6,835 bases of DNA from an uncultured Lachnospiraceae bacterium (GTDB lineage Bacteria > Bacillota > Clostridia > Lachnospirales > Lachnospiraceae). The DNA lies in contig CAMWJQ010000218.1 in the NCBI GenBank assembly GCA_947174615.1, positions 1 through 6,835 on the forward strand. The letters run 5' to 3'. This document shows positions 1-6,768 of the stretch, one piece after another. Each line of letters opens with the position of its first letter. Position 1 is the stretch's first letter. The translations under genes were made by a program, and so were the position numbers. The notes under the pieces are model-generated. The model was not told the DNA's origin, did not search any database, and saw only the letters and a list, made by a program, of their open reading frames with translations.

Positions 1-88
1 TCACAGTATTGAATCGTAAAATTATCTCCGGGGTGCATTGTATTTGATAAATTATACCTGATTCTTTTGGCATAAATTTTGTCACATC

Positions 89-131
89 AGACCTCATGGT
101 GATTTTACCATGGGGTCTTTTTGTATCTTTT
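89..131 (+). terminator. Intrinsic terminator or attenuator ahead of the ABC exporter operon
   Basis: A 12-bp hairpin is visible. The 5' arm AGACCTCATGGT (89-100) pairs with the 3' arm ACCATGGGGTCT (107-118) around the six-base loop GATTTT, with a single G-T wobble (94/113). A run of T follows directly (118-122), then further T-rich sequence. The orientation is plus strand only, because the other side of the stem has no T-tract. It may end a gene left of the window. However, only about 60 bases separate the stem from the exporter start codon and no good promoter is visible between them, so a leader attenuator that controls the exporter is an alternative. The hairpin itself is certain; its role is not. 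Confidence 0.8.
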
Positions 132-144
132 ATTGTATCTTTTA
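121..144 (+). repeat. Two tandem copies of a 12-base T-rich unit
   Basis: TTGTATCTTTTA occurs at 121-132 and again, exactly, at 133-144. The repeat starts inside the T-tract of the terminator, so it provides a second T-rich stretch behind the hairpin. It may lengthen the termination zone, or it may simply be a slippage duplication. No function can be shown from the sequence. Confidence 0.6.
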
Positions 145-172
145 TCAAATGCCCGGATTATTATTACCGTTC

Positions 173-181
173 GAGGGAGGG
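173..181 (+). promoter_or_regulatory. Ribosome binding site that fixes the start of the first exporter gene
   Basis: The purine-rich GAGGGAGGG contains GGGAGG and lies 11 bases before ATG 193. It chooses ATG 193 over the upstream in-frame TTG at 121. That TTG sits in the terminator's T-tract, has no ribosome binding site, and would add 24 residues that do not resemble an exporter N-terminus. Confidence 0.75.
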
Positions 182-192
182 AATTACATTTT

Positions 193-1938
193 ATGAGAAA
201 AAAACTATCAACCTACATCTGGGAATACAAATGGCACTATCTCTTTGCCATTGCTTCGCTGCTCGTCAGCGTTTCCCTTGACATGCTGGCGCCGATGCTC
301 ACCATGCATATCATTGACGATGTAATACTTGGAGGCAATCTGACGATACTGCCCTATCTGCTGGGCGGCATCCTGATCGTCGGCGTCGGACGATGTATTT
401 TTCAATATACCAAGGAATACACCTTCGATAAAGTCGGCTCCTCGATCGCGTCAGATATGAGAAAGAACCTGTTTGACCATATTCAGAGCCTGAGCAGCAG
501 TTTTTTTGACAAGACAAATACCGGAGAACTCATGGCACGCGTCAAAGATGATATCGACAGGGTTTGGAATACTTTGTCCTATGTGAGCATGTTAATCATA
601 GAAGTTATTTTTCACACCTGCGTGGTGCTCTTCTGTATGTATCGGCTTCATGCACCGCTCGCTGTCATACCGACCATTGCGATGTTTCTGTCCGCCTTGA
701 TCGCAGTCAGCATGGAACATCATCTTGGCTCCATCTATGAGGATATCAGCGAGGAGAATGCGGTCCTCAATACGGTGGCAGAGGAAAATCTCGCCGGGGT
801 ACGCACAGTAAAGGCTTTTGCGCGGGAAAAATTTGAGATCAATAAATTCTTGTCGCACAACCGGCGCTACTATGAACTAAACATGCGGCAATCCAAAGTA
901 TTTGTGCGCTATTATCCATATTTACAGATTATCACAAAGCTGCTGCCCATGACGATCCTGCTGCTTGGCGGACGCCTTGTCATTCAGGGTACGATCACAC
1001 TCGGCGTACTCGGTGCATTCCTTGAATACTCCAACAATATCGTATGGCCTATGGAGATGCTCGGCTGGCTGTCAAACGACTTTTCAGCAGGGATCGCTTC
1101 GAACAAAAAGCTCATGAAAATCTATGAGCAGAAGCCTGTTATCACCGAAGCTGATCATCCTGTAACGCTCGATCATGTGAAGGGTAAAATCGAATTTTCA
1201 CACGTTTCGTTCCATAAAGAGGACAAACATGAAATCCTCCATGATATCACCTTTGAGGCAGCTCCCGGTGCGACTATCGGCATCATGGGCGCCACCGGCG
1301 CAGGAAAAACTTCGGTAATCCAATTACTGCAGCGCCTCTATGACGCCACAGACGGCTGTATCCGCCTTGACGGTATTGATATCAGAGAACTGTCCTTAAA
1401 ACAGCTTCGGAGCAGCATCTCCATTGTCATGCAGGATGTGTTCCTATTCTCTGACACCATCAATGAGAATGTAAAACTTGGAAAGAGGAAATATATCGAC
1501 GAGGCAATTGTCCGAAAGGCTTCAAGAGACGCGCAGGCAAGCAGCTTTATAGAAAAAATGCCTGACGAATATGAGACTGTAATCGGTGAACGCGGCGTCG
1601 GGCTCTCCGGTGGTCAGAAACAACGCATCAGCATTGCACGTGCACTTGCAAAACATACGCCAATCCTGATCATGGACGACTCCACTTCCGCACTCGACAT
1701 GGAGACGGAACACGAGATACAGAAGACACTCCATGCGCTGCCCGACACCACCAAACTGATCATCGCGCACCGCATCAGCGCAGTCCGCCGCGCAGATGAG
1801 ATCCTTGTCCTTGAAAACGGTTCGATCGCAGAGCGCGGTACACATGATGAACTTCTCGCCAAAAAAGGCTTATACTATACGACGTATGTATCACAGTACG
1901 GCGAACCAGTTGAGACTGGAAACGCCATAGCACTATAA
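193..1938 (+). CDS. Heterodimeric ABC exporter half-transporter, degenerate-site subunit (BmrC/TM287-like)
   Basis: This 581-residue protein is an ABC half-transporter of the exporter type. About six membrane helices fill residues 15-295 (clear ones near 16-38, 53-70, 130-150, 156-176 and 245-290). The ATPase domain runs from about 331 to 565. Visible motifs are Walker A GATGAGKTS (366-374), Q-loop Gln414, an intact signature LSGGQ (471-475), Walker B ILIMDD (491-496) and switch His526. The residue after the Walker B Asp is Asp496, not the usual catalytic Glu, which marks the degenerate subunit of heterodimeric exporters. Its length is normal for the family. The partner gene starts 27 bases downstream, so the two are almost certainly one transcript and one membrane complex. 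Family members export drugs, lipids or peptides; the substrate cannot be read from the sequence. ATG 193 is preferred for its ribosome binding site. Confidence 0.95.
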   Translation: MRKKLSTYIWEYKWHYLFAIASLLVSVSLDMLAPMLTMHIIDDVILGGNLTILPYLLGGILIVGVGRCIFQYTKEYTFDKVGSSIASDMRKNLFDHIQSLSSSFFDKTNTGELMARVKDDIDRVWNTLSYVSMLIIEVIFHTCVVLFCMYRLHAPLAVIPTIAMFLSALIAVSMEHHLGSIYEDISEENAVLNTVAEENLAGVRTVKAFAREKFEINKFLSHNRRYYELNMRQSKVFVRYYPYLQIITKLLPMTILLLGGRLVIQGTITLGVLGAFLEYSNNIVWPMEMLGWLSNDFSAGIASNKKLMKIYEQKPVITEADHPVTLDHVKGKIEFSHVSFHKEDKHEILHDITFEAAPGATIGIMGATGAGKTSVIQLLQRLYDATDGCIRLDGIDIRELSLKQLRSSISIVMQDVFLFSDTINENVKLGKRKYIDEAIVRKASRDAQASSFIEKMPDEYETVIGERGVGLSGGQKQRISIARALAKHTPILIMDDSTSALDMETEHEIQKTLHALPDTTKLIIAHRISAVRRADEILVLENGSIAERGTHDELLAKKGLYYTTYVSQYGEPVETGNAIAL

Positions 1939-1965
1939 TAATAAACAGAAGGGAGGGGGTATATC

Positions 1966-3747
1966 ATGGCGATTAATTCCTATAAACAGGACGAAAATAT
2001 CAATGACGTGGGCAAACTAAAAACATTGGGCAGACTGTTCTCCTATCTGCTTGCACACAAGTTCTCTATCATTGCAGTACTGTTCATTATGGCATACTGT
2101 GTATGTGTGAGTCTCATCAACCCACTGATTATAGAATCAGCCATTGATAACCATATTTCCATAGGCGACTACACAGGGCTGTACCGTCTTGCTGCCATAG
2201 CGCTTGTATTAAACGGGATTCTTATCATTTTAGTCAAAGCCCGCATGTATATCATGGCAAAAGTGTGCAATAAAGTGCTGGTAACAATCCGTCAGCAGCT
2301 CTACACCCATATACAGACGCTTGATTTTAAATTTTTTGACAGCAGACCGACAGGGAAGATACTCGCGCGCATTATCGGCGATATCAACTCTCTAAAAGAC
2401 GTGCTGTCAAACAGCGTCACAACGCTGATTCCAGACTTTATCACCATCTGCGCAGTTGTCGGCATTATGTTTGTCAGAAATGCGAAGCTCGCAGCTGCCG
2501 CACTGATCAGTATTCCGCTGATGATCGTGGGCGTATGGTTTATACAGATACGCTCCCACAAGCGCTGGCAGGTATTTCGTAAAAAATCCTCCAATCTCAA
2601 TGCCTTTGTGCATGAAGATTTATCCGGTATCCGTATTATCCAGAGTTTTACCGCAGAGGGAGAGACAAAAGAAACCTTCCGTACACTGGTCAATGAACAT
2701 CAGCGCTCCTTTATGGATGCGGTGCTGTACGCGGATGCCTTTGGCTCTGTCATAGATTTCTGCTGGGGTCTTGGCAACGTCTCTCTGTGGTATACAGGCA
2801 TTATGATTCTTGGCGTAGATGCTGTATCTGTCGGAACATTGGTTGCTTTTGGCACCTATATCTCCATGTTCTGGCAGCCAATCATGAACCTCAGCAACTT
2901 TTATAATCAACTAATCACCAATATTTCCGGCGCGGAGCGAATCTTTGAAATCCTCGATACCGACGCGGAAATTGTGGATGCGGACGACGTGACGCAGATG
3001 CCTGAGATTGTCGGAGCTGTTGACTTTGAGCATGTCGGATTTTCCTATGAGGAAGGAATAAACGTTCTAAACAATGTAAACTTCCACATCAATCCCGGCG
3101 AAACGATTGCGCTGGTAGGACCTACAGGTGCCGGAAAAACCACCATCGTAAACCTGATCAGCCGCTTCTATGATATCCAGCAGGGTACCATAAAAATCGA
3201 TGGACAGGACATCAAAAAAGTCAGCATCGAGAGTCTTCGTCAACAGATGGGGATCATGACACAGGACAATTTCCTCTTTACAGGAACGATCCGCGAAAAT
3301 ATTGCCTATGGAAAACTTGACGCAACAGATGATGAAATCATCGCCGCCGCAAAGGCAGTTCACGCGCATGATTTTATCACAAAACTTCCAGACGGCTACA
3401 ACACGAAGCTTGAGGAACGCGGCGGCGGTCTGTCCGTGGGGCAAAAACAGCTGCTCGCCTTTGCACGAACCATGGTCAGTATGCCGAAAATACTGATATT
3501 GGATGAGGCGACTTCAAGCATTGACACGAAGACGGAACTATTGGTGCAGGACGGCATCGAAGCTCTGTTAAAGGGGCGCACCTCCTTTGTCATCGCACAC
3601 CGCCTGTCCACAATTCAAAAGGCAGACCGAATCTTTGTCATCGACAACGGCGGTATCGCAGAACAGGGAAATGCCGGAGATCTCATGGCAAAAAGAGGCG
3701 CTTACTACAGACTCTATACGGCACAGCTGCAAGATGTGATATCATAA
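1966..3747 (+). CDS. Heterodimeric ABC exporter half-transporter, catalytic subunit (BmrD/TM288-like)
   Basis: This 593-residue ABC half-transporter is the second subunit of the pump. A short hydrophilic N-terminus (1-30) leads into about six membrane helices (near 33-56, 72-92, 153-170, 175-195, 258-283 and 287-306). The ATPase domain runs from about 350 to 585. It shows Walker A GPTGAGKTT (385-393), Q-loop Gln433, Walker B ILILDE (509-514) with catalytic Glu514, and switch His545. The signature is LSVGQ (489-493) instead of LSGGQ. The complete active site should therefore pair this subunit's Walker motifs with the first subunit's LSGGQ, while the other site is degenerate. A strong ribosome binding site, GGGAGGGGG, lies 6 bases before the ATG. 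The gene ends just before a strong terminator. B. subtilis BmrD has a longer N-terminal part; this protein is closer in length to TM288 (from memory). Confidence 0.95.
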   Translation: MAINSYKQDENINDVGKLKTLGRLFSYLLAHKFSIIAVLFIMAYCVCVSLINPLIIESAIDNHISIGDYTGLYRLAAIALVLNGILIILVKARMYIMAKVCNKVLVTIRQQLYTHIQTLDFKFFDSRPTGKILARIIGDINSLKDVLSNSVTTLIPDFITICAVVGIMFVRNAKLAAAALISIPLMIVGVWFIQIRSHKRWQVFRKKSSNLNAFVHEDLSGIRIIQSFTAEGETKETFRTLVNEHQRSFMDAVLYADAFGSVIDFCWGLGNVSLWYTGIMILGVDAVSVGTLVAFGTYISMFWQPIMNLSNFYNQLITNISGAERIFEILDTDAEIVDADDVTQMPEIVGAVDFEHVGFSYEEGINVLNNVNFHINPGETIALVGPTGAGKTTIVNLISRFYDIQQGTIKIDGQDIKKVSIESLRQQMGIMTQDNFLFTGTIRENIAYGKLDATDDEIIAAAKAVHAHDFITKLPDGYNTKLEERGGGLSVGQKQLLAFARTMVSMPKILILDEATSSIDTKTELLVQDGIEALLKGRTSFVIAHRLSTIQKADRIFVIDNGGIAEQGNAGDLMAKRGAYYRLYTAQLQDVIS

Positions 3748-3758
3748 TCAATTTAAGA

Positions 3759-3802
3759 AGAACGCACGAGCAGGAAAACTTACTCCTGCTCGTGCGTTTT
3801 TT
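3759..3802. terminator. Strong intrinsic terminator between converging operons, probably bidirectional
   Basis: A perfect 15-bp stem is visible. AACGCACGAGCAGGA (3761-3775) pairs with TCCTGCTCGTGCGTT (3784-3798) around an eight-base loop. On the plus strand it ends in TTTTTT (3797-3802), which fits termination of the ABC exporter operon 13 bases after its stop codon. On the minus strand the stem is followed by CTTCTT, a weaker T-rich tail, and it lies 42 bases after the kinase stop codon. It can therefore probably end the kinase operon too. Termination in the plus direction is well supported; the minus direction is likely. Confidence 0.9.
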
Positions 3803-3840
3803 GTGCGCGGCATTTATTGCTGTCATTGGATTGTACGAGT

Positions 3841-5613
3841 TTATACATACAGGAAATGATACATTTTCTGAAACAGCTCGTCTACATCAATCGGTTTTGC
3901 GATATGCGCATTCATTCCTGCGTTGAGTGCCTCCTCCACATCCTGTGCAAAAGCGTTTGCCGTCATTGCCATGATGGGGATTGTCATCGTATCCTTTCTA
4001 TCCATACTGCGTATTGCCCGCGTGGCAGCATATCCATCCATCCCTGGCATCTGGATATCCATCAGAATCAAGTCATAATGCCCCTCCCTTGACTGGCTGA
4101 TCAGATCAATCGCCTCCTCTGCGTCCCACGCACAGGTCACATGCGCATGTGTATGTTCCAATATCGCCGTGATGATCTCCATGTTCACATCATTATCTTC
4201 CACCACCAGAATGCGCTTCCCTGCAGCGTCAAGCACTGCAATGCCATCCTCCTGTTTGAAATTCTTCTGTAACTCTTTATCCTTCTTAAAGCGCACTTGG
4301 ATAAAAAATTTAGAACCAACACCCACTGTACTCTCTACCCGAAGCTCTGCTCCCATAGCATCGAGAATGCGTTTCGTGATACTCATACCAATTCCACTGC
4401 CCTCTACCTTCTGTACATACCTGTCCTCCGCACGCTCAAACGGCTGAAACATCTGATTCTTTATAAACTCCTCTGTCATACCGACACCCGTGTCCTCGAC
4501 AACAATGTCTAAAATCACAGAATCCTCGTCATCACCACACTCGCTGACAGCAGCGTGAACACGCCCAAACGCTTCTGTATATTTGATGCTGTTGCTGATA
4601 ATATTCATCAATACCTGCCTGAGTCGAACAACATCCCCCACGAGATTTGCATGTTCTGCCTCACAGGTCATTGCCAGTTCTACTTTCCGTCCCCTTGCCA
4701 TCTGCGATAATACCACATGCAGATTCTCAACCATCTCTGTGATGCTGAACTGCGTTTCTTTCAGCTTGAGTTCATCCATTTCGATCTCTGACATATCCAA
4801 TATATTATTCAGCAGATTCAACAGCTGTGTTGAGGACGACGTAATTTTGTTCAGACATTCCTGAACCTTTTCCTTATCATCAATATTGTATTTCGCAATG
4901 TCTGTCATGCCGACGATCGCATTCATAGGTGTTCTGATGTCATGCGACATGCTCGCCAAAAAGTTTGTCTTGGCGATATTTGCCTTCTGCGCATTACGCT
5001 TTTCCTGCTCTGCCTCGATCACTGCCTTTTCAATTCGTTCCTTCTGCCTGTTTTCCAGATAATTCTGATATTTCAAAATCAATCCGATCGTGGCAGCCAC
5101 CAAAAAAATTGCGATCAGATTATCCTGATAATAATAGAAATCATTATCTATGTATTTGAAGGTATTCTGATGAAAATAACCATACACAACAATGAACACA
5201 TCCGTTATCACTGTGAGCGCAAGCAGTATTCTGAAATATATGCCTTTTGTCATAATACATACAAGCAGAATACCAAATGTCAGCCATACAGGCATACCAG
5301 ACTCGATACCACCGCCCTCTGCCCACAAAAACATAAACGGAAAGACTATCAGATTTACCGGCGCGACAATCAGTGCATAAAAAAGCTGTATTTTCTCATG
5401 ATATCTATTTGCCAGCACTGCCATCACTACCAGATAAATCCACAAGATAGACATTGCCAGAAGCCCATCCTGTTCATACCCCATTATGAACTCCACTGAC
5501 ACAAGAATGGTAAGTGCCAGAATCTCTATCCATATGATCGTATTATATACCCATATTTTTGATTCTGTGTTTTCAATATATTTATCAATCCTGTCTTTAA
5601 ACCTCTGTAACAT
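3841..5613 (-). CDS. Hybrid sensor histidine kinase with C-terminal receiver domain
   Basis: Residues are numbered from the alternative ATG at 5619 (592 residues); the preferred start is Met3. Six hydrophobic segments lie near 28-47, 52-70, 77-99, 110-125, 128-148 and 167-184. A charged, probably coiled-coil linker spans 185-215. The HisKA domain carries phospho-accepting His226 in HDIRTP, the HATPase domain has Asn339/Asn343, DTGVGM (376-381) and GSGIGM (407-412), and a receiver domain runs from about 467 to 592. The receiver keeps its acidic pair (Glu474/Asp475), phospho-acceptor Asp521, Thr553 and Lys575, so all key residues look intact. There is no large extracellular domain and no PAS or HAMP, so the signal is probably sensed in or near the membrane. 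Phosphate should pass from His226 to Asp521 and then to an HPt or regulator not encoded in this window. It is the last gene of a three-gene operon. Confidence 0.93.
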   Translation of the reverse strand: MLQRFKDRIDKYIENTESKIWVYNTIIWIEILALTILVSVEFIMGYEQDGLLAMSILWIYLVVMAVLANRYHEKIQLFYALIVAPVNLIVFPFMFLWAEGGGIESGMPVWLTFGILLVCIMTKGIYFRILLALTVITDVFIVVYGYFHQNTFKYIDNDFYYYQDNLIAIFLVAATIGLILKYQNYLENRQKERIEKAVIEAEQEKRNAQKANIAKTNFLASMSHDIRTPMNAIVGMTDIAKYNIDDKEKVQECLNKITSSSTQLLNLLNNILDMSEIEMDELKLKETQFSITEMVENLHVVLSQMARGRKVELAMTCEAEHANLVGDVVRLRQVLMNIISNSIKYTEAFGRVHAAVSECGDDEDSVILDIVVEDTGVGMTEEFIKNQMFQPFERAEDRYVQKVEGSGIGMSITKRILDAMGAELRVESTVGVGSKFFIQVRFKKDKELQKNFKQEDGIAVLDAAGKRILVVEDNDVNMEIITAILEHTHAHVTCAWDAEEAIDLISQSREGHYDLILMDIQMPGMDGYAATRAIRSMDRKDTMTIPIMAMTANAFAQDVEEALNAGMNAHIAKPIDVDELFQKMYHFLYV

Positions 5614-5620
5614 ATCCATA

Positions 5621-5625
5621 CCCCT
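5621..5625 (-). promoter_or_regulatory. Ribosome binding site overlapping the upstream stop codon; decides the kinase start
   Basis: On the minus strand AGGGG spans 5625-5621 and shares its first two bases with the TAG stop of the CmpB-family gene. It lies 7 bases before ATG 5613 but only 1 base before ATG 5619. The preceding gene in the same operon also uses a 7-base spacing, so ATG 5613 (Met3 of the longer form) is the better start. The overlap with the stop codon suggests translational coupling. Confidence 0.6.
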
Positions 5626-6484
5626 ATCCGTCTAAATCTTCATCTGAAAACTCCATAAACTGTGAAAATGCCTCCTCATGCATCTTGGACACCGCTTGTG
5701 GATTTCGCTTCAAAAGAGAACTCATGCGCCCATATTCTTTCTTCGTCTTTGCATTGGTCATTTTCTCTATCATCAATGCCTTGGAATTGCGGCTGCTCTC
5801 ACCGATCCTTCCATACATCTCTTTCCCGGATTCCAGAGCAGAGTTAATCCTTCTAAGACCTGCCTCAGACCGCTCTTTGATCTCTCCGCCATAAAATGCG
5901 GATGCAATCTCAAAATGTTTCTGTAATCTTCGAAACTCCTCACTACTCTCCTCAAGACTCAACAGTACCTCCTTGAGATTAAACGCCTCCCGCACACTCT
6001 CTGCCATATCAATTGATAGATAGACAGTGAGCAAGAAGACAATTACCTCCAATAAATTTCTATTTAAATGCATCGCAAAACGTTCAATCGGGGTATGACC
6101 ATATAATGTAAGAATCACTGAGAACGCTCCCCATGCCAGTGACGAAGTCACACAGATATGACCATTCAGATTCAAACGCTGGCTGCTGTAATCCCAATAC
6201 CGCACATGAAACATCTTCTCCATCGCCACTCCAGTAAAATATTCGAGAAGCGTTGCACTTGTCATTCCCACGATGAACACCAGACCCGCATTCATCCGAA
6301 ACGGCAATGTAAAGATCAGCACGACAACCGCACCTGAACCGTAAATCGGAAGAAACGGTCCTCTCATAAATCCCCGATTGACCCACTTCGCCTTCAATAC
6401 AGATACATAGCATGTCTCCCAGATCCAGCCTAAAAAACAATAGAAGTAAAAAAAGAAGAGCCATGTCGAAAATGTATAAATCAT
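5624..6484 (-). CDS. CmpB-family integral membrane protein ('putative ABC-transporter type IV')
   Basis: This 286-residue membrane protein resembles the family known as ABC_trans_CmpB (Pfam PF06541, by recall), common in Clostridia and usually labelled putative ABC transporter permease. Recognisable blocks are GWIWE (19-23), NRGFMRGPFLPIYGSGA (36-52), EYFTGVAMEKMF with RYWDYS (81-100) and LNGHICVTSSLAWG (106-119). About five membrane helices lie near 5-25, 48-64, 66-88, 110-128 and 143-160. Residues 161-286 form a hydrophilic, charged, probably helical cytoplasmic tail beyond the usual core. No ATPase domain is present, and the transporter label rests on family naming only. The start is well fixed: AGGAGG (6497-6492) lies 7 bases upstream. 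Its ATG overlaps the stop of the 95-residue gene, and its stop lies inside the kinase's ribosome binding site, so all three are probably co-translated. The true function is unknown. Confidence 0.85.
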   Translation of the reverse strand: MIYTFSTWLFFFYFYCFLGWIWETCYVSVLKAKWVNRGFMRGPFLPIYGSGAVVVLIFTLPFRMNAGLVFIVGMTSATLLEYFTGVAMEKMFHVRYWDYSSQRLNLNGHICVTSSLAWGAFSVILTLYGHTPIERFAMHLNRNLLEVIVFLLTVYLSIDMAESVREAFNLKEVLLSLEESSEEFRRLQKHFEIASAFYGGEIKERSEAGLRRINSALESGKEMYGRIGESSRNSKALMIEKMTNAKTKKEYGRMSSLLKRNPQAVSKMHEEAFSQFMEFSDEDLDG

Positions 6485-6768
6485 GTGTTTTCCTCCTGTC
6501 TATCTCCCTCAATACACAGCAGCAGCATGCCGCGCTGCACTTCGACCTCCGCTGCTTCCCCTGTAAATTCATTGCTCACTCCGATGGGAAATTCCTGCTT
6601 GATTGTCACAGCATCTAACAGATATTTCAGACCGCGCTCAGAGACGCCATCGGCATCACCGCCAAAAGCAAAAACGGAGATACGTCTTCCTTTCTCTGAA
6701 AAATCTGCAGTAAAGCTAATCTTTGTATCTTTTATCAGCATCAGCGCGACATCATTCCCCACGATCAT
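6481..6768 (-). CDS. Small soluble acidic protein of unknown function, first gene visible of the operon
   Basis: I do not recognise this 95-residue protein. It has no signal peptide or membrane helix. It is acidic (17 Asp/Glu against 10 Lys/Arg) and alternates short hydrophobic stretches with turns (near 8-12, 16-20, 30-35, 53-57 and 80-86), which suggests a mostly beta fold with one helix around 43-54. Only one Cys (85) is present and no catalytic motif is apparent. That it is real is supported by the ATGA overlap of 4 bases with the CmpB-family gene, by the ribosome binding site of that next gene lying within its last codons, and by AGGGG (6783-6779) 10 bases before its own ATG. An in-frame TGA stands immediately before the ATG, so the gene cannot start further upstream. 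It may assist the membrane protein or kinase, but that is inference from position alone. Confidence 0.75.
   Translation of the reverse strand: MIVGNDVALMLIKDTKISFTADFSEKGRRISVFAFGGDADGVSERGLKYLLDAVTIKQEFPIGVSNEFTGEAAEVEVQRGMLLLCIEGDRQEENT

Noticed and set aside
17..22. TAAAAT, a -10-like hexamer near the left edge
   Set aside because: The matching -35 would lie outside the window, and such hexamers are common in AT-rich sequence.
3..47. Short open stretch in frame 3 ending in TGA at 45-47, possible tail of an upstream gene
   Set aside because: Only 14 codons are visible, with no recognisable motif. Its position 42 bases before the terminator fits a gene end, but it cannot be told from chance.
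96..281. 61-codon reading frame starting inside the terminator stem, considered as an exporter leader peptide
   Set aside because: It has no ribosome binding site, its start is buried in the hairpin, and it runs 89 bases into the exporter gene in another frame.
2301..2693. 130-codon minus-strand open frame opposite the second exporter gene
   Set aside because: It lies wholly opposite a clearly conserved ABC gene and its translation shows no domain; it is a shadow frame.
4942..5499. 185-codon plus-strand open frame opposite the kinase membrane region
   Set aside because: It is the complement of hydrophobic kinase codons, rich in His, Cys, Gln and Arg, with no domain and no ribosome binding context. 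It is a shadow frame.
6722..6736. TTGTATCTTTTATCA, identical to 15 bases in the exporter leader at 133-147
   Set aside because: Here it lies in the coding sequence of the 95-residue protein. It has no hairpin beside it and is T-rich, low-complexity sequence, so coincidence is the simplest explanation.
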